DNA from: Mermis nigrescens
Taxonomy: Eukaryota; Nematoda; Enoplea; Mermithida; Mermithidae
Direction of reading: 5' to 3'
NCBI GenBank assembly: GCA_036768485.1
Contig: JAVLUZ010000019.1
Location: 808,548-872,547 of the forward strand
DNA length: 64,000 bases
In this document: piece after piece, positions 1-13,400 of the stretch
Position numbering within the stretch: position 1 is the stretch's first letter
Layout: every line of letters starts with the position of its first letter
Made by a program: the position numbers and the translations under genes
Notes under the pieces: model-generated
The model's database searches: none
Seen by the model: the letters and a program-made list of their open reading frames with translations, nothing else
What the model was told of the DNA's origin: nothing

Positions 1-1436
1 ATAAGAATGACTCAAAAAATTTGTAGCAAACTACCAAAGAATTTATCCTATGTTTTATGAAGCTCTGCAAAACTGTAAAATTGCACAAAATAACAGCAGA
101 CATACTTTCTAAATTCATTGCACTGTGGTCCTTAGAGCTTCTTCAAAATGGCTGTCTTGCAGTCTAGCCTTTATGCCCCATAATCATGTGGTGAAATTTA
201 ATATCACTGGATCTGCTAAATTTACCCTTCTTTCTTTACCATGGGCTAAAGGTTACATCTCATACAAGCTGCACATAAGGCTAGAGATATATTACACCAC
301 CTAACATCAGGTTCCAGTCAACAATCAGTCTTCAATTTTTTTAAGAGTCATTTTGAGTATATCTTGTGGTGGTGATCTGACCCTGCTCACTCAAATGAAT
401 AATCACTTTGCTCTTTGCTATTGACTTAAAAGTGATAAGAGTTTGCTGACGGGCTCAATAAAGAATTTTGTTGCTCAGAGATAAATTGTAAACAATAAGA
501 ATGACTCAAAAAATTTGTAGCAAACTACCCAAAGAATTTATCCTATGTTTTATGAAGCTCTGCAAAACTGTAAAATTGCACAAAATAACAGCAGAAAACC
601 TTCTCAATTCATTGCTGTGTGGTCTTTGGAGCTTTTTCAAAATGGCTGTCTTAAGGTCTAACCTCAATGCCTCAGAATCATATGGTGAAATTTAATATGA
701 CTGGATCTGCTAAATTTACCCCTCTTTCTTTACCATGAGCTAAAGGTTACATCTAATACAAGCTGCTACATAAGGCTAGAGATATATTACACCACCTAAC
801 ATCAGGTTCCAGTCAACAATCAGTCTTCAATTTTTTTAAGAGTCATTTTGAGTATATCTTGTGGTGGTGATCTGACCCTGCTCACTCAAATGAATAATCA
901 CTTTGCTCTTCGCTATTGACTTAAAAGTGATAAGAGTTTGCTGACGGGCTCAATAATGAATTTTGTTGCTCAGAGATAAATTGTAAACAATAAGAATGAC
1001 TCAAAAAATTTGTAGCAAACTACCAAAGAATTTATCCTATGTTTTATTAAGCTCTGCAAAACTGTAAAATTGCACAAAATAATAGCAGAATACTTTCTAA
1101 ATTCATTGCACTGTTGTCCTTAGAGCTTCTTCAAAATGGCTGTCTTGCAGTCTAGCCTTTATGCCCCAGAATCATGTGGTGAAATTTAATATCACTGGAT
1201 CTGCTAAATTTACCCTTCTTTCTTTACCATGAGCTAAAGGTTACATCTAATACAAGCTGCACATAAGGCCAGAGATATATTACACCACCTAACATCAGGT
1301 TCAAGTCAACAATCAGTCTTCAATTTTTTTAAGAGTCATTTTGAGTATATCTTGTGGTGGTGATCTGACCCTGCTCACTGAAATGAATAATCACTTTGCT
1401 CTTTGCTATTGACCTAAAAGTGATAAGAGTTTGCCG
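1..1436 (+). repeat. Tandem array of three ~494-bp units
   Basis: Three head-to-tail copies begin at 1, 495 and 990, each opening with ATAAGAATGACTCAAAAAAT. Copies differ by scattered substitutions and small indels. The third stops matching near 1434, where the sequence changes to GCCGGTAGG. The short open frame at 501-695 lies inside unit 2 and is broken in the other units, so I do not call it a gene. The array probably continues to the left of the window. Confidence 0.9.
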
Positions 1437-1519
1437 GTAGGTTAACTGTTGAAACGTTGCATATTATTCTTAACATTGTATTGTACCTACAGGTTTGAAT
1501 AAAGCATTATTATTATTTT
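1437..1519 (+). mobile_element. Probable 3' end of a non-LTR retrotransposon
   Basis: Directly after the tandem array comes a short unique tail with an AATAAA signal (1498-1503) followed by an (ATT)n tract (1506-1519). A poly(A) signal followed by a short A/T-rich simple repeat is typical of LINE 3' ends in arthropods. The array may therefore be a repeated 3' UTR of such an element. No reverse transcriptase is present. Confidence 0.4.
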
Positions 1520-2440
1520 ATGTGACTGCCAATAGGCCAAAAATGCACTTTCTTTAGATATGAACCAGTCACAAACATTTAGAAGTCAGTTATAATAGTT
1601 TTCATTCCTTTCCCACACATATTTTCAATCAAAATCCGGTTTAGGAAAATGGGCACTCGTGCTTAATGCGACTTGAGTACGAATTGGTAGTGTGTCTCAT
1701 ATTTGTGCCTGTCTCGTTTTTACATACCTTTACCGTAAGCTTTTGCCCATAAGCCTATTGTCGTATTCGTAGATCCATTTCATATCTCTTTGTTTGTGTT
1801 GTTACGCCTCTTTTACCGTGCCAGATAAAACTGCGTGCGAGCGCAGTTTTGAAGGCACTTTAAGATTTTTCATTTTACAATTAGTTTTTGAGCCTGAGAA
1901 GAGCCTCTCCGCCAGCTTCCGCGCTGAGCGTGCGTTTTTCTTTTCGTCGTCATCGTGAGCAGACTCCATACGTGCCTTTTTATCTGCTTGGCTGCAGAAC
2001 TCGTCTCTTAGTTTTCCAATGTAAGTGTGCACGCTTCTTTTCGCCTTACACTTTGTTTTTAATCATTCGTGTTTGTGCCGATTGGCATGAGTTGCATGCC
2101 TTTGGCAGGGCTTTGTTCCCTTGTTTAATTACATTGTTTGATTTTACCCGATTAGCGTAACACGACAGTAGCATGTATCCTCCATGCTGTTGCTTTTTAA
2201 TTGCTTCATAATTTTTCTGTCCAAAAAATATTGTAAAAATCAATTATTTAATTAATGATGCTCGGCTCGGTTGAATTTCCGTGCTGTTGAATTCTGTCCT
2301 TGTGCTACACTATACTTAGGAACCCTCAATATTTTCAAGCACAGGAATTCGGTCCAAAGCAAGTCAAATAATAATCTTTTATGAGCCCTCAATCAGTTTT
2401 CCGGGTAACTTACTTTAATTAGGTACTTAATCTCAAAGGG
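1520..2440. other. No recognised gene; one less AT-rich block
   Basis: Mostly AT-rich. Around 1800-2160 the sequence is richer in G+C and open on both strands (minus 1802-2032, plus 1888-2160). The minus frame is rich in Lys, Arg and Ser. Neither frame resembles a family I know, and overlapping open frames on both strands argue against a real gene. It could be an untranslated leader of an LTR element. Confidence 0.3.
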
Positions 2441-2624
2441 GTTAAGTAAGTAAGTTTCACTAGGTGCGTGCGTAGAGGGCCGGGCTACTCTTAACAGGCT
2501 GGGCCGCTTGCCCACGAGTTGCTGGCTGGTGATCGACCCCCTAAAAAGGGCGAGAACCCCCGTGTGAGCGCATAAGCTTGAGATTCGGGTTAAGTAAGCG
2601 AAGTGAACGTAGCTCGAGTATACG
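2441..2624. mobile_element. GC-rich LTR-like fragment (unidentified)
   Basis: A G+C-rich block with GTTAAGTAAG motifs at both sides (2440s and 2589-2598) lies immediately before a Rep-E copy. The LTRs at 20871, 25173 and 56222 also carry TTAAGTAAG motifs just before their Rep-E junctions. It may therefore be a diverged LTR piece, but I could not align it convincingly. Confidence 0.25.
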
Positions 2625-3168
2625 TTTACACATATGCTATTTATTTGTCCTTAGGCCATTGTGGAGACAATTTTTTCATAAATGTTGATCGTTATATCAG
2701 AGTAATATCAGAATTACGAATTCGACTGAAATTTTCTTTAAACTCTGTGGTTGTGTAATGTTTACGCTGCATATTAACTCTTGTTCTAGAGCCTTGCGGA
2801 AGCTTAATTCTTTTTCAAAATGTTCTACGTAAAATCAGAATTGGGAATCTGACTGTTAGTTTTCTCTACACCTATAGTTGTGTAAAGCTTGCACTAATCA
2901 TTTATTCCTAAAATGTAGTTTATACTACAAATTTATTTTACTTCCAAATCTGAGCGTTAGTTTTCCTTACACTTGATATTTGCGTAAAGTTAATGCTGAA
3001 AAACTTTGATCTGTTGAAATAATGTAAGGTTGTCTTCTTTGAAAAGGATAAAGCTGATGTTAAGAACAATATTGCTTTCCGTGTTCTTGGACTGCTGTCA
3101 TTATTGTGGCATGTTACTGTATGTGTTTACTGACTGATGTACTCAAATCATGCTAACTATGAGTAGGG
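2625..3168 (+). repeat. Rep-E copy A (partial)
   Basis: This stretch matches the interspersed family Rep-E. Its left part resembles 22470-22700, with the recurring ATTGTGGAGAC motif and TTTACAC/GTGTAAA blocks. Its middle (2822-2990) matches 24665-24840 closely. Its end (3059-3170) matches 25798-25907 almost base for base up to the MITE insertion point. No coding capacity was recognised. Confidence 0.75.
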
Positions 3169-3170
3169 TA

Positions 3171-4605
<1,435 letters not shown>

Positions 4606-5075
4606 GCATGTAACCATACATGTACCGGCTCGAGATTTTGAGTGAATGTCTTTGGCCATTTTCCGGTGGGATAAACGCCTACCAATTTTAGGCCAAGAAC
4701 AGCTAAAAACACCTAAAAACGTCCAAAAATTTAATTTTTTCCAAACATCAGAGGAGCGGAGTTCAAAAAATTTCCGGCTTTGAGGATGAATGGACGACCA
4801 ACCTTGGGTAACGGGCCCCCATCCCCTTTTACACTTTTGCGTGTAACAGAGTGACGGGGATGCCCCTCCCAAAGTTCGTTATCCCCTATACCCCGAAGTC
4901 AGAGGATTTTTCAACCCGAATTTCAATGAAAAATTGCCACTTTTGTCAATTTCTAGATGCTTTTTTACCATTTTTGGCGAAAAATTGGAAGTTAACTACC
5001 AACCCAGCTGAAAATGACCAGGAACCCCCAACCAAAACTCCTAGCCGTCATATATATGATTCTACTGATATTACC
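4606..5075. repeat. Imperfect inverted repeat (fold-back element)
   Basis: The two halves are diverged reverse complements: 4620-4735 (TTTTCCGGTGGG, AATTTTAGGCCAAGAA) resembles the reverse complement of 4930-5060. The centre (4800-4880) is GC-richer. The open frames 4555-4872 minus and 4851-5108 plus are related through this symmetry and do not look like real proteins. It could be a fold-back or MITE-like element; no target duplication was identified. Confidence 0.5.
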
Positions 5076-7210
5076 GCCCTTCAGGGCGAGTCTTTCAAAT
5101 TGAGATAACTTCCTAGTTGCTCTGTCGCCGTTTTCGATGCCCTTTACGGCCTTTAGCATGAGGCTCTCAGCATTCAGCTTTAAGGAACATTTTGGTTAGA
5201 TAGGCATAGAGAATAATTGCAAAACAATCTTCTTCTTATACGAGCCACTTTACACGATGCACGAGTACAACTACTTTCAGAGAACCTCTAATCTACGACG
5301 ATCGACTTTAAAAAAATTTTGTACGTAAGTCTATTGAGTAAAGCTTAAGCTTTCAGTTTGAGTACAATAAAACTTTTATTGACTAATCAATCTATATAAT
5401 AAAGTCCTTCTGGTACTGTTTCATATGACGCGCTTAATTTAGATGATTTTAATATTACTTAGATTTAAATTATTTATTAATCAGATTTTAATTAGTTTTA
5501 ATTTGCATTGTTATAATTTAAGGAATATTTTTGATACTCAATTAAAGAAATACACAATTACAAATGATTAAAATAGACGCTTTATATGAGGAATCGAAAA
5601 GTATCCTAAAATACGAGTACAAATGGATCAATACAATTAATTGAAATTAAACCTATATTTACGCCATCTTTATAACCGGGGCCTTGTAATGTACCATACA
5701 ATGCGATCATATCACATTCCTCCTCATGCTCGCATTCGTTTCATATGTGAAATATGTGTCCCCAGCTCATATTGATCGTACATATCTTAATAATACTAAT
5801 AAAAGACATAAAACAGTAATAATAATAATCCTAATAATTATAAAATAATAAATAAAAATAATAATAATTAACGCCTATGCGATATGCATAACACCTTTAC
5901 TCAACGTAAGATCATATTCACCTGGGAAATTTTATCTGTCTTAGGATGAACACTAGTAAATTATGTATGTATAATTGCATTCTTAATTTCCCCATTTCGT
6001 TTTTTAACTTGTAAAGTAAACAAGGGAATGCTGTTGAATGTAAATTGACGTACTCAAGAATCGCTTGTAGCATAATTTAATTCTCAATTAGCTTTTTTAC
6101 AGGGAGATATATATTGAAGTTAAATAGAGCTAAGCAAGCAGACCTGCCGTGAGGTCTGAGAAAAAGAGCAGATTTTCTGGAAATACAGTGAAATTAGAGC
6201 CCAGAATTGGACCAAAGTCTGTGTCTTTTCATGAAAATCATCGAAGTCAATCGAGAACCAATGAGTTATTACGACTTTTATAACTTTTTACCAATTTTTA
6301 AAACCATTTTGGATCGAAAAAACTATGAACCCCGGACCAGGCGATCCAAGACCGGCCATGCAGTGTAAACACAACGACGGCTGAAGATTATAATTCGACA
6401 GCAAGCAACAATGATTGTGGTTAGCTGCAAACTTTTTAACTTAGCCGACAGAAATAAATATGAATTCCATCTTTTAGTTAAGAATATTTTAGAGGAAATT
6501 TTAAAATTATTTGTTCTAGGACATTGGTTACAGCGCGATTGTCTTTATTGGTTCATTTAAAGCTTCTACACAGTGCTGCAGAGGTTTAATATCCTCGTTA
6601 TTTAGTTTTGTTCAAGAAAAAGGTCATTCTTAAAAATTGTGCACCAACGAAGGTTGTGCCATATTAATAAGTAGAGTAATTTATCACTTATCCATCAATC
6701 AAGATTCAAACGGCAAAAGTATAATTAAAATTTGAAAGAACCTAAAATATTTGCTCAGTTCTGTGCTCGACGACCGTACAACTCAGCATTAGCTTACATA
6801 TTGAATCTGTCTCATGTAAAGTTGTGATTAATAAAACATTGAAAAAATCCTTACTTTTCGGAAAGGTTATCTTAATGAGATAATTTGTGAATAATCGTCA
6901 AAGCATTAGCAGAATCCGTTTGATCGAGCTCCCAAATGTAACTCATGGTATCAGATAAAAGGCCTGCATGTAAATAAAAAATACGAATATGCGTAGTTTT
7001 TCTGAACAACGCGATATTAAGATATATTCCTGTAGATTGATGGAGAATTCTTGAAACATTAATGAACTTAAAAAATGTTTCACCAATGTTCACTTAACAT
7101 CTTTAAAATTTTAAAGGAGTCACAGACACTATCGTGTCTTGCACTAAAAGTCTGCGTTTGAAAATTTGGTAAAATAAATAATCAAAAACACAATATTTCC
7201 ACTCGTCTGA
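5076..7210. other. AT-rich intergenic sequence, nothing recognised
   Basis: No gene supported on either strand. An (AAT)-rich simple tract lies near 5805-5870. The 73-codon frame at 6872-7093 (minus) has no recognisable motif. Confidence 0.5.
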
Positions 7211-7385
7211 ATTTTTCGAATTGATCAGCAAGAATTATTAATTGAGTGGAACGTCTAACAATGGTTTGCAGTACTCTGACGAAATTTAACAGATTGAGAC
7301 ATCAAGAATAAAAACTTATAGCTAGAAAATAGATATTAAGCCTAAAAATCCAAAACATTGATTCAGATTTTTTTTAATAAGCGGA
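7211..7385 (+). repeat. Direct repeat, copy 1 (partner 11285-11470)
   Basis: About 175 bp match 11285-11470 in the same orientation with moderate divergence; landmarks are GAATTGATCAGCAA, CTTATAGCTAGAAAAT and ACATTGATTCAGATTTTTTT. The pair brackets a hAT-like MITE, the second TA-flanked MITE and Rep-E copy B. Confidence 0.75.
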
Positions 7386-7710
7386 AATCTAGGCAACTAC
7401 AATCGTGAACGGCTTCCAGTGCTTCGAACAATGCAAAAGTTTGTTGTGCACATGATAATGGTTTTTATCGGTCCACAATGTCAGTATTACAATCAGAAAT
7501 AATACTAACAAGCCTTGATCAGAAGTCACAACGTCCGAGGCAGACATGCACACACGGACAAACTGTACAACTCCGTTCAACCCGGTATCAACGGGTACCG
7601 GGTCATTGTCAATGTGCACGTAGGTAGTTACTTAACACCAAGTTTTAGAAAATAAAAACACACGGCAGTATGACTACTAAAAGAAATGAACAATTCCCTT
7701 GCTGAAAAGA
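7386..7710. other. Nothing recognised
   Basis: A 76-codon frame on the minus strand (7389-7619) has no family motif and is not supported as a gene. Confidence 0.4.
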
Positions 7711-7880
7711 CAGGGTTGCCAAGTACTCTTGTCAAAAAAACCCCTAATTTTAACCTCAAACTGCCTTGAAAAAGTCCTAACCATTGGTTGTAGGTGCAAA
7801 AACCTCAACCGCTAAAAAATACCTCGAAAGGCCTAAAAAAACCACAAAATATGGAAAATAAACCCTAACTTGGCAACAGA
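7711..7880. mobile_element. Small hAT-like MITE (~170 bp)
   Basis: It starts CAGGGTTGCCAAGT and ends near ACTTGGCAACAG, giving short inverted termini of the CAGGG type common in hAT elements. The 8-bp flanks are A-rich and similar rather than identical, so the duplication is only partly supported. No coding capacity. Confidence 0.5.
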
Positions 7881-8183
7881 AAAAACACCAAGTTCTTGTT
7901 TACGAATAACTATGTATTTTATCGCTTACTTCTTTGAGAACGCCAAAAAAAATTATTGCAATAAGCGTAAAATAAACGAAGGCGACATGATTTAACCGAC
8001 AAAGCCGATAGGATTCTATTAAATATTCGATTTAAACTGTGTATCGTGTAAAAATAAGATCAGCTTAAAGCTCGTCAAGAAAACTTTAATTTAGACAGTA
8101 AGTACTATTCGCAGATACTATTATATATACTTACAACCATTTCTTATGTGCTAGCGATAAGCAAAGGTACCTACCTATGTATG
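7881..8183. other. Nothing recognised
   Basis: AT-rich; ends in a short TACC/TATG-rich stretch just before the second TA-flanked MITE. Confidence 0.4.
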
Positions 8184-8185
8184 TA

Positions 8186-8787
8186 CTAGCAAAGAAAAAT
8201 TCTCCGATGGAACAAAATAGGGGAATATACTTGGAATTCTGAATTATCGAGGTTGTAAAAGGAGGGGACTAGGAAAAATCTCCCTATGTTATATGCCAAA
8301 AATCGCAAAATATGTTAAAAACCAGACTTTCACTAAACAATGCAAAAAATCGAAGTGTATTCTGCGGCCTTTGAAAAATAAAAAGTTTAGTAAACAATTG
8401 TTGTAGACATGTGTAAAAGAGTATCTACATAACGTCTGTTGGACGTCAGCTTCCGTGTTTCCTACTGCTTTGAACCAATAATATCATCGATTGTCTTGAA
8501 TGCATGGATATGTACTATTTCATTCAATTCGCTTAGCTACTGCATTGCTAATTCGCTGCTTTTTTCAATCAATTTTTTGGTAAATAGTTCATTTCTATTA
8601 GGAGGCCGCAGAAAATACTTCGGTTTTTTGCATTGTTTAGAGAAAGTCTGGTTTATAACATATTTTGCGATTTTTGGCATATAACATAGGGAGATTTTTC
8701 CTAGTCCCCTCCTTTTACATCCTCGATAATTCACAATCCCAAGTATATTCCCTTTTTTTGTTCCATCGGAGCATTTTTCTTTGCTAG
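8186..8787. mobile_element. TA-flanked MITE, copy 2
   Basis: A 602-bp element with termini CTAGCAAAG and CTTTGCTAG, the same family as 3171-3969. Flanking TA is at 8184-8185 and 8788-8789. The long inverted repeats are retained, with a shorter centre. It is inverted relative to the copies at 3171 and 25908: the sequence to its right (GTACCCTACTTTAAATTAGC) corresponds to the left flank of those copies. Confidence 0.85.
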
Positions 8788-8789
8788 TA

Positions 8790-11195
8790 CCCTACTTTAA
8801 ATTAGCAAGATTTGGAAATACAATACTAGATTTCATTTACTGTGCGGTTCTTCTAATAATTGAATGGTTTAAACTTTACAAAGCTACTAGTTGTAGAAGA
8901 AACAAACTTTCTGATTAGTAATTCTTATGTTACGTAGAACATCCTGTAAAGAAATATGCTTCCAAAACTTTCTAGAGCTAAACTCAATTTACATTTTAAA
9001 CTTTACACAAGAGTGTAAAGAATTTTAGTGGGATTAATAATTTCGATATTGCTCTGATATAACGATCAGCATTTATTAAGAAATGAAACCTCTATAATGT
9101 TCTAAGAAGAAATTAACCTTAGGTGTTAATCACTTTACACTGCTCTTCATGCGCCTCTAGCAGACGTATCACATCTGTTTCCATAGATATATTTTACGAC
9201 TTTAGAGAAAAATAAGTTACCGTGAGGCTCTAGAATGAAGTGTAAATTTTACATTAGCAACGAGTGTAAAGAAGATTTTAGTCGGATTTGTAAATTCGAT
9301 ATAACTCGGATATTACGATCAACATTCATCAAAAAATTACGTCTCCATAACGATTAAATGACAAATAGACACAGATGTAAATGACTTTACATCACTGTTG
9401 AGTGTAAACGAACGCGCCCAGCTGAAGTCCCTTATTTGATTCCATGTAAATTTTCAGATTTCGGCAAAAAATTCAGGTTTTCGCATAGATCTAGAACGAA
9501 GATTGATTAGCAGTGTAAACTTTACACAACCGCATAGTGTAAAGAGGATTTTATTCCGATTTGTAAATCTGATATTATTCGGATATTATTACCAACATTC
9601 ATGAAAAATTGCATGTCTACAATGGTCTGAGGACAAATAAACAATGAGTGTAAACTACTTTACATCACTTTTGCATGTAAACCAACACGTCTACGTGTCG
9701 TCTCACATTTGATTCTTTGAAAACTTCTAGACTCCAGGAAAAAATTAGGTTTCTGGAATGCTCAAAAACAAAGATAAATACATATGTAGTGTAAACTTCA
9801 TGTAAACACCTAGTGAAAAGAAGATTTTGGTCAGATTCGTAATTTTGATACTGTTCGGATATTACGATTAATATTTATGAAAAAAATTAAGTCTCCACAA
9901 TGTTCTATGGGCAAAGTACAATAGGTGGAAACCACTTTACAACACTGTAGAGTGTAAACATATGCGCCATACTGGCATATCAAATTTGATTTCTGGTCCA
10001 TTTCTAGACTTGATAATCGTGTCCCTGACTCATAACCGGAGAAGCAGGCAGAAAAAACAAGACAGAAACGCATTTTTAACACCAAATTTTTGACTTTACA
10101 CTCGCTAAATATTAATGTATAGACAATTTGCTTTGACAAGCACCCGATATAAAGCACTTTATTTTTATTCTATTGGACTTATCCCAACTTCTGGACGGAG
10201 AAAGTAGCGAACAAAAACGCAACAAAAACGTTTTTTCCATCATTTAGAACACTGTTAACTTTAAAATTTTGGACCGAACTCCCCATTGAGCTTTAAAGAA
10301 ATTCGGTTTGGTACAATTTGTAGCTTTTAAATCGTAGTACATTCCTGTGTACTCTTGCAAAAATTATTTGGTATGATTTATTAATCAAACTTCGGAAAAA
10401 ACGTGTTTTTTCGCCCATTTTCCACCTCTGATTTCGAACTTTACACCCCCATAACTAACTCAATATTGCGTTTTTTAAATGCGGTTTGCTGCGATGTGTA
10501 GCCCCTGAGAGGCACTTTATTACTGCTGTATTTGATTTACCCTGACTTATAAGCGGAAAAATTTGACAGAGAAATCTTAGTTAAAATCCGTTTTTTACAT
10601 CATCCACTAGAGAGTAAACTTTAAACCCCAGGATCTAACTCACCATAGAGCGTAGAAGACTTTGCTTATATGCAGAATGTAGCCCTTAATCCGCTCTACA
10701 TTTTTGTCGGAAAACATTTTAAAAAACTCATAACAGGAGCTAGTATCAGACATAAACAGGTTGAAAACTCGACCAAAATGTGCTTTTTCACCCCCTGATT
10801 TTCGCACTCTTTACACTCCCACTTGAGAACTAATGGGAATTTCAACAAACAAGAAAAGTTGATTTGGAGCATCTCTTCCTCTACAAATCTGTTCCATTAA
10901 TTTATTTGAGTAGTCAATACTGAGTTGTCCACATGCCGCCTAAAAAACCTCCCAAAATTTATCCTATGTTATAACGTTACACAAAAACTTTACACCATCT
11001 TTACACAGCCAGTTTTGAGTTTCAAGAAAAACAAAAAACACCGGCAGCGAATTTTTTTATTATCTATCTTTAAAAAAACCGCACCTTCTAGATAAGTCCT
11101 CTTATAGCTGTAGGGGGTGCACAGGTGTTAGGGGTACCCAAGTATATTATAGGTACGCGCTAACGCACTACCTATGATGTACCTACATTGACCGT
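8790..11195 (-). repeat. Rep-E copy B (inverted, ~2.4 kb)
   Basis: Reverse complement of Rep-E. 9640-11195 aligns through its length with 21186-22757 in opposite orientation. The part nearer 8800 carries diverged tandem units of about 230-280 bp, recognisable at about 9030, 9260, 9538 and 9810, each with a GTGTAAAG start, an ATAACGATCA-like block and TTTACA blocks. It ends beside a degenerate hairpin built on TAGGTA/TACCTA (11149-11176). The frame at 9831-10157 minus is not conserved and is not called a gene. Confidence 0.8.
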
Positions 11196-11284
11196 GTGCC
11201 TTCGATGATACCTATTAATAACATTTATTTACTTTCTTGTATTTACTTGTATTTATTTATTTTCTTTCTTGTATTTACTACAAA

Positions 11285-11470
11285 TTCTTGAATTGATCAG
11301 CAAAAATTTTTAATTGCGTGTAACTTTTAAAAATAATTTGTAGTACTCTGATTAACATTTAACAGATTAAGATATCAATAATTAAAGGAGCTTATAGCTA
11401 GAAAATAGAAATTAAGCCTAGAAATGCAAGACATTGATTCAGATTTTTTTAAACAGGCGGAAATCTAGAC
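11285..11470 (+). repeat. Direct repeat, copy 2 (partner 7211-7385)
   Basis: Same orientation and order of landmarks as 7211-7385, diverged by substitutions and small indels. Outside the repeat the flanks do not match, so the pair marks a duplication or an insertion boundary. Confidence 0.75.
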
Positions 11471-12115
11471 GAAAATTTGACATTTTTCCTTTTGAAATGC
11501 AATTACTGCCATTATAAAGATACACATAATGACTCATTTCGGCGTGAATTGGCGAAAATTTTTGCGAATTTCATACCTTTTTCTGCTTTTTTTTTGTCAT
11601 CCCAAAAATCTTTATACATAAACAAAGACGCTTGCGAGAAGTCTTTGTACATCGGTGAAAATCTTTGCCGAGTACAAAAAAAGACAGATATTAATGCATC
11701 CAGGATTTTGCATAACCGACTTAGGTTCTAGGCCTATGATTAATAACATATTGAAAAAATTTTTTGTCTGACAAACTTCCATTTTGCAACTAAAGAGAAT
11801 AATTTTAAAGAAATTAAATCGTATGCATGGCCCAATTCAAGAATTTAACATTGTATTGTGTGCGTAGTGTAGGGAAATACTCTAATTTTTGATTCTATAT
11901 ACTGGTACTGTGATTGCCTAAAGAATAGTGATGTCAGAAAGGTACGAAAATCTGAAGGATAATTCTATGAGAATGCTTATGTATTAGAACATGCGGAGCT
12001 TCAGAAAAAATTTTGATCCAGTTGAATGGCCCAGGTTCATAGGGGGCAATGAATGCAAAATATTTAAATTATATCTGGCGTGTACCGCCGAAAAAAATCT
12101 GAGAAATTAAGACTA
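11471..12115. other. Nothing recognised
   Basis: An 84-codon frame at 11477-11731 (plus) lacks any motif. The rest is AT-rich. Confidence 0.4.
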
Positions 12116-12116
12116 A

Positions 12117-12245
12117 CTAGCAAATGGTACGCTTCGCTGCCCCATCAGCGCCCCATCTGCTAGAGTGTTTGTAAACAAATAATATCTCAACCAGTAATTA
12201 GTATAAAAAATTGAATGACTCTGCAATGGATCGGCGAGCGGTAGC
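12117..12245 (-). mobile_element. Helitron-like 3' terminus, copy 1
   Basis: On the minus strand this ends in a GC-rich hairpin-forming stretch, then ATTTGCTAG followed by T in the flank. A 3' hairpin just before CTAG and insertion next to T are Helitron hallmarks. About 120 bp match 18868-18985, including the ATTACTGGTT(A/G)AGATATT region, with an extra GCGCCCCATC block here. No Rep/helicase gene seen, so a non-autonomous or truncated element is inferred. Confidence 0.4.
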
Positions 12246-13400
12246 TTACGTGTGATTGGGATACCCATCCTTCCTTTGACATTTACACAATGTGTATTTC
12301 AGAATCTGACCATTTTGAGGAATACAAAAGCACATGGTTATGACAATAGTTGCACAGCATGGCCGATGGGCTCAAAAACTGGTATAAGCACTAAAATAGC
12401 GTCAAAACTACTTTATTACACAGTTTTTGGTATATTTGAGGTAAGAAAATTTTCAATTTTCATCCATTTTCAGCCTTCATTTTGCCCCCTTTTCCCGGAA
12501 AATGACCCATTTTTTCCGTTCTGGGGTCTAGACCCGCTAACCACCACCCACTTGCATGTCTGGTTGTGACGAGGATTGGGGAGGCGATGTTAAGTATCCC
12601 AGCAGATTACAACCGACTGCCCAGAATTGAATTTTTGGAAAGTTTTTTGCGATTTTCGCCAGTTTTGCTCCATCCAGCCAGGGTCCGTCGCTGCCTATAT
12701 ATGAATATAAACATGATTATACCTATCGAGCATAAGTTACTCACTGAAGCTAGAGTGCGGGCCGCAGGGTATAAAGCTGACCGGCGGTAGTGGCGGCGTC
12801 TTAATGCTCGCATAACTTCGTAGCTCATTCGAAGTCGGTTGGTAGGGCGTCGAGACGTTAAATTTGCGGAAATTCGCCTATTACAATTACATTCATACAT
12901 AAGCAGCAACCGAATTCTGACGGGTGCGATAGGGCAAAAATCGCACCAAAAAATTGAGAGGGGTATATCGATTTTCGGGGAGTCTGCCGGCTTCTGAGAG
13001 GTCCAGGACCCCCAGAACCTTCACGCGCAAGATGGACAACAACTGATTTCTGGGGGTTGGATGGGTGAAAAGTGCCAAAATTAGCACCTTCTTTCTGGGA
13101 TATCGACTTTGGGAAATCTGCCATCTTCTTGAAGGAAGTCAGTCCAGACTCCCCCGCATATGTGTGATTGACTACATTCCTGTTTATACAAATTGCAAAA
13201 TTGCGTTGCTGTTTTGTTCACTTACTATCACATGTGGGCGTGGGGTTTTAGATCCCCGAGAATTCGGCAGATCCCTAAATCGATAGAATACCCAGAATTA
13301 CATTCGTGAAATGTTCTCCTGAAATATTTTTGCCATTTTCACACTATCCAGACCACCCCAGAATAGAGCTGCTACCCAAATACGGTTAACATTATTCCTT
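12246..13400. repeat. Unclassified diverged repeats
   Basis: Two related blocks (12930-13000 and 13065-13135) share GGGATATCGACTTTGGG-like and TCTGCC-CTTCT motifs, and 13215-13360 resembles their reverse complement (CCCCGAGAATTCGGCAGA). This suggests an old element with internal and inverted repeats. Frames at 12252-12569, 12566-12790 and 13065-13286 are short, overlap other-strand frames and have no known motifs. Confidence 0.35.

Noticed and set aside
501..695. 64-codon plus frame
   Set aside because: It lies in one unit of a tandem repeat and is disrupted in the other units.
9831..10157. 108-codon minus frame in Rep-E
   Set aside because: The homologous stretch in copy C (22252-22476) carries a different frame structure; no conservation of coding.
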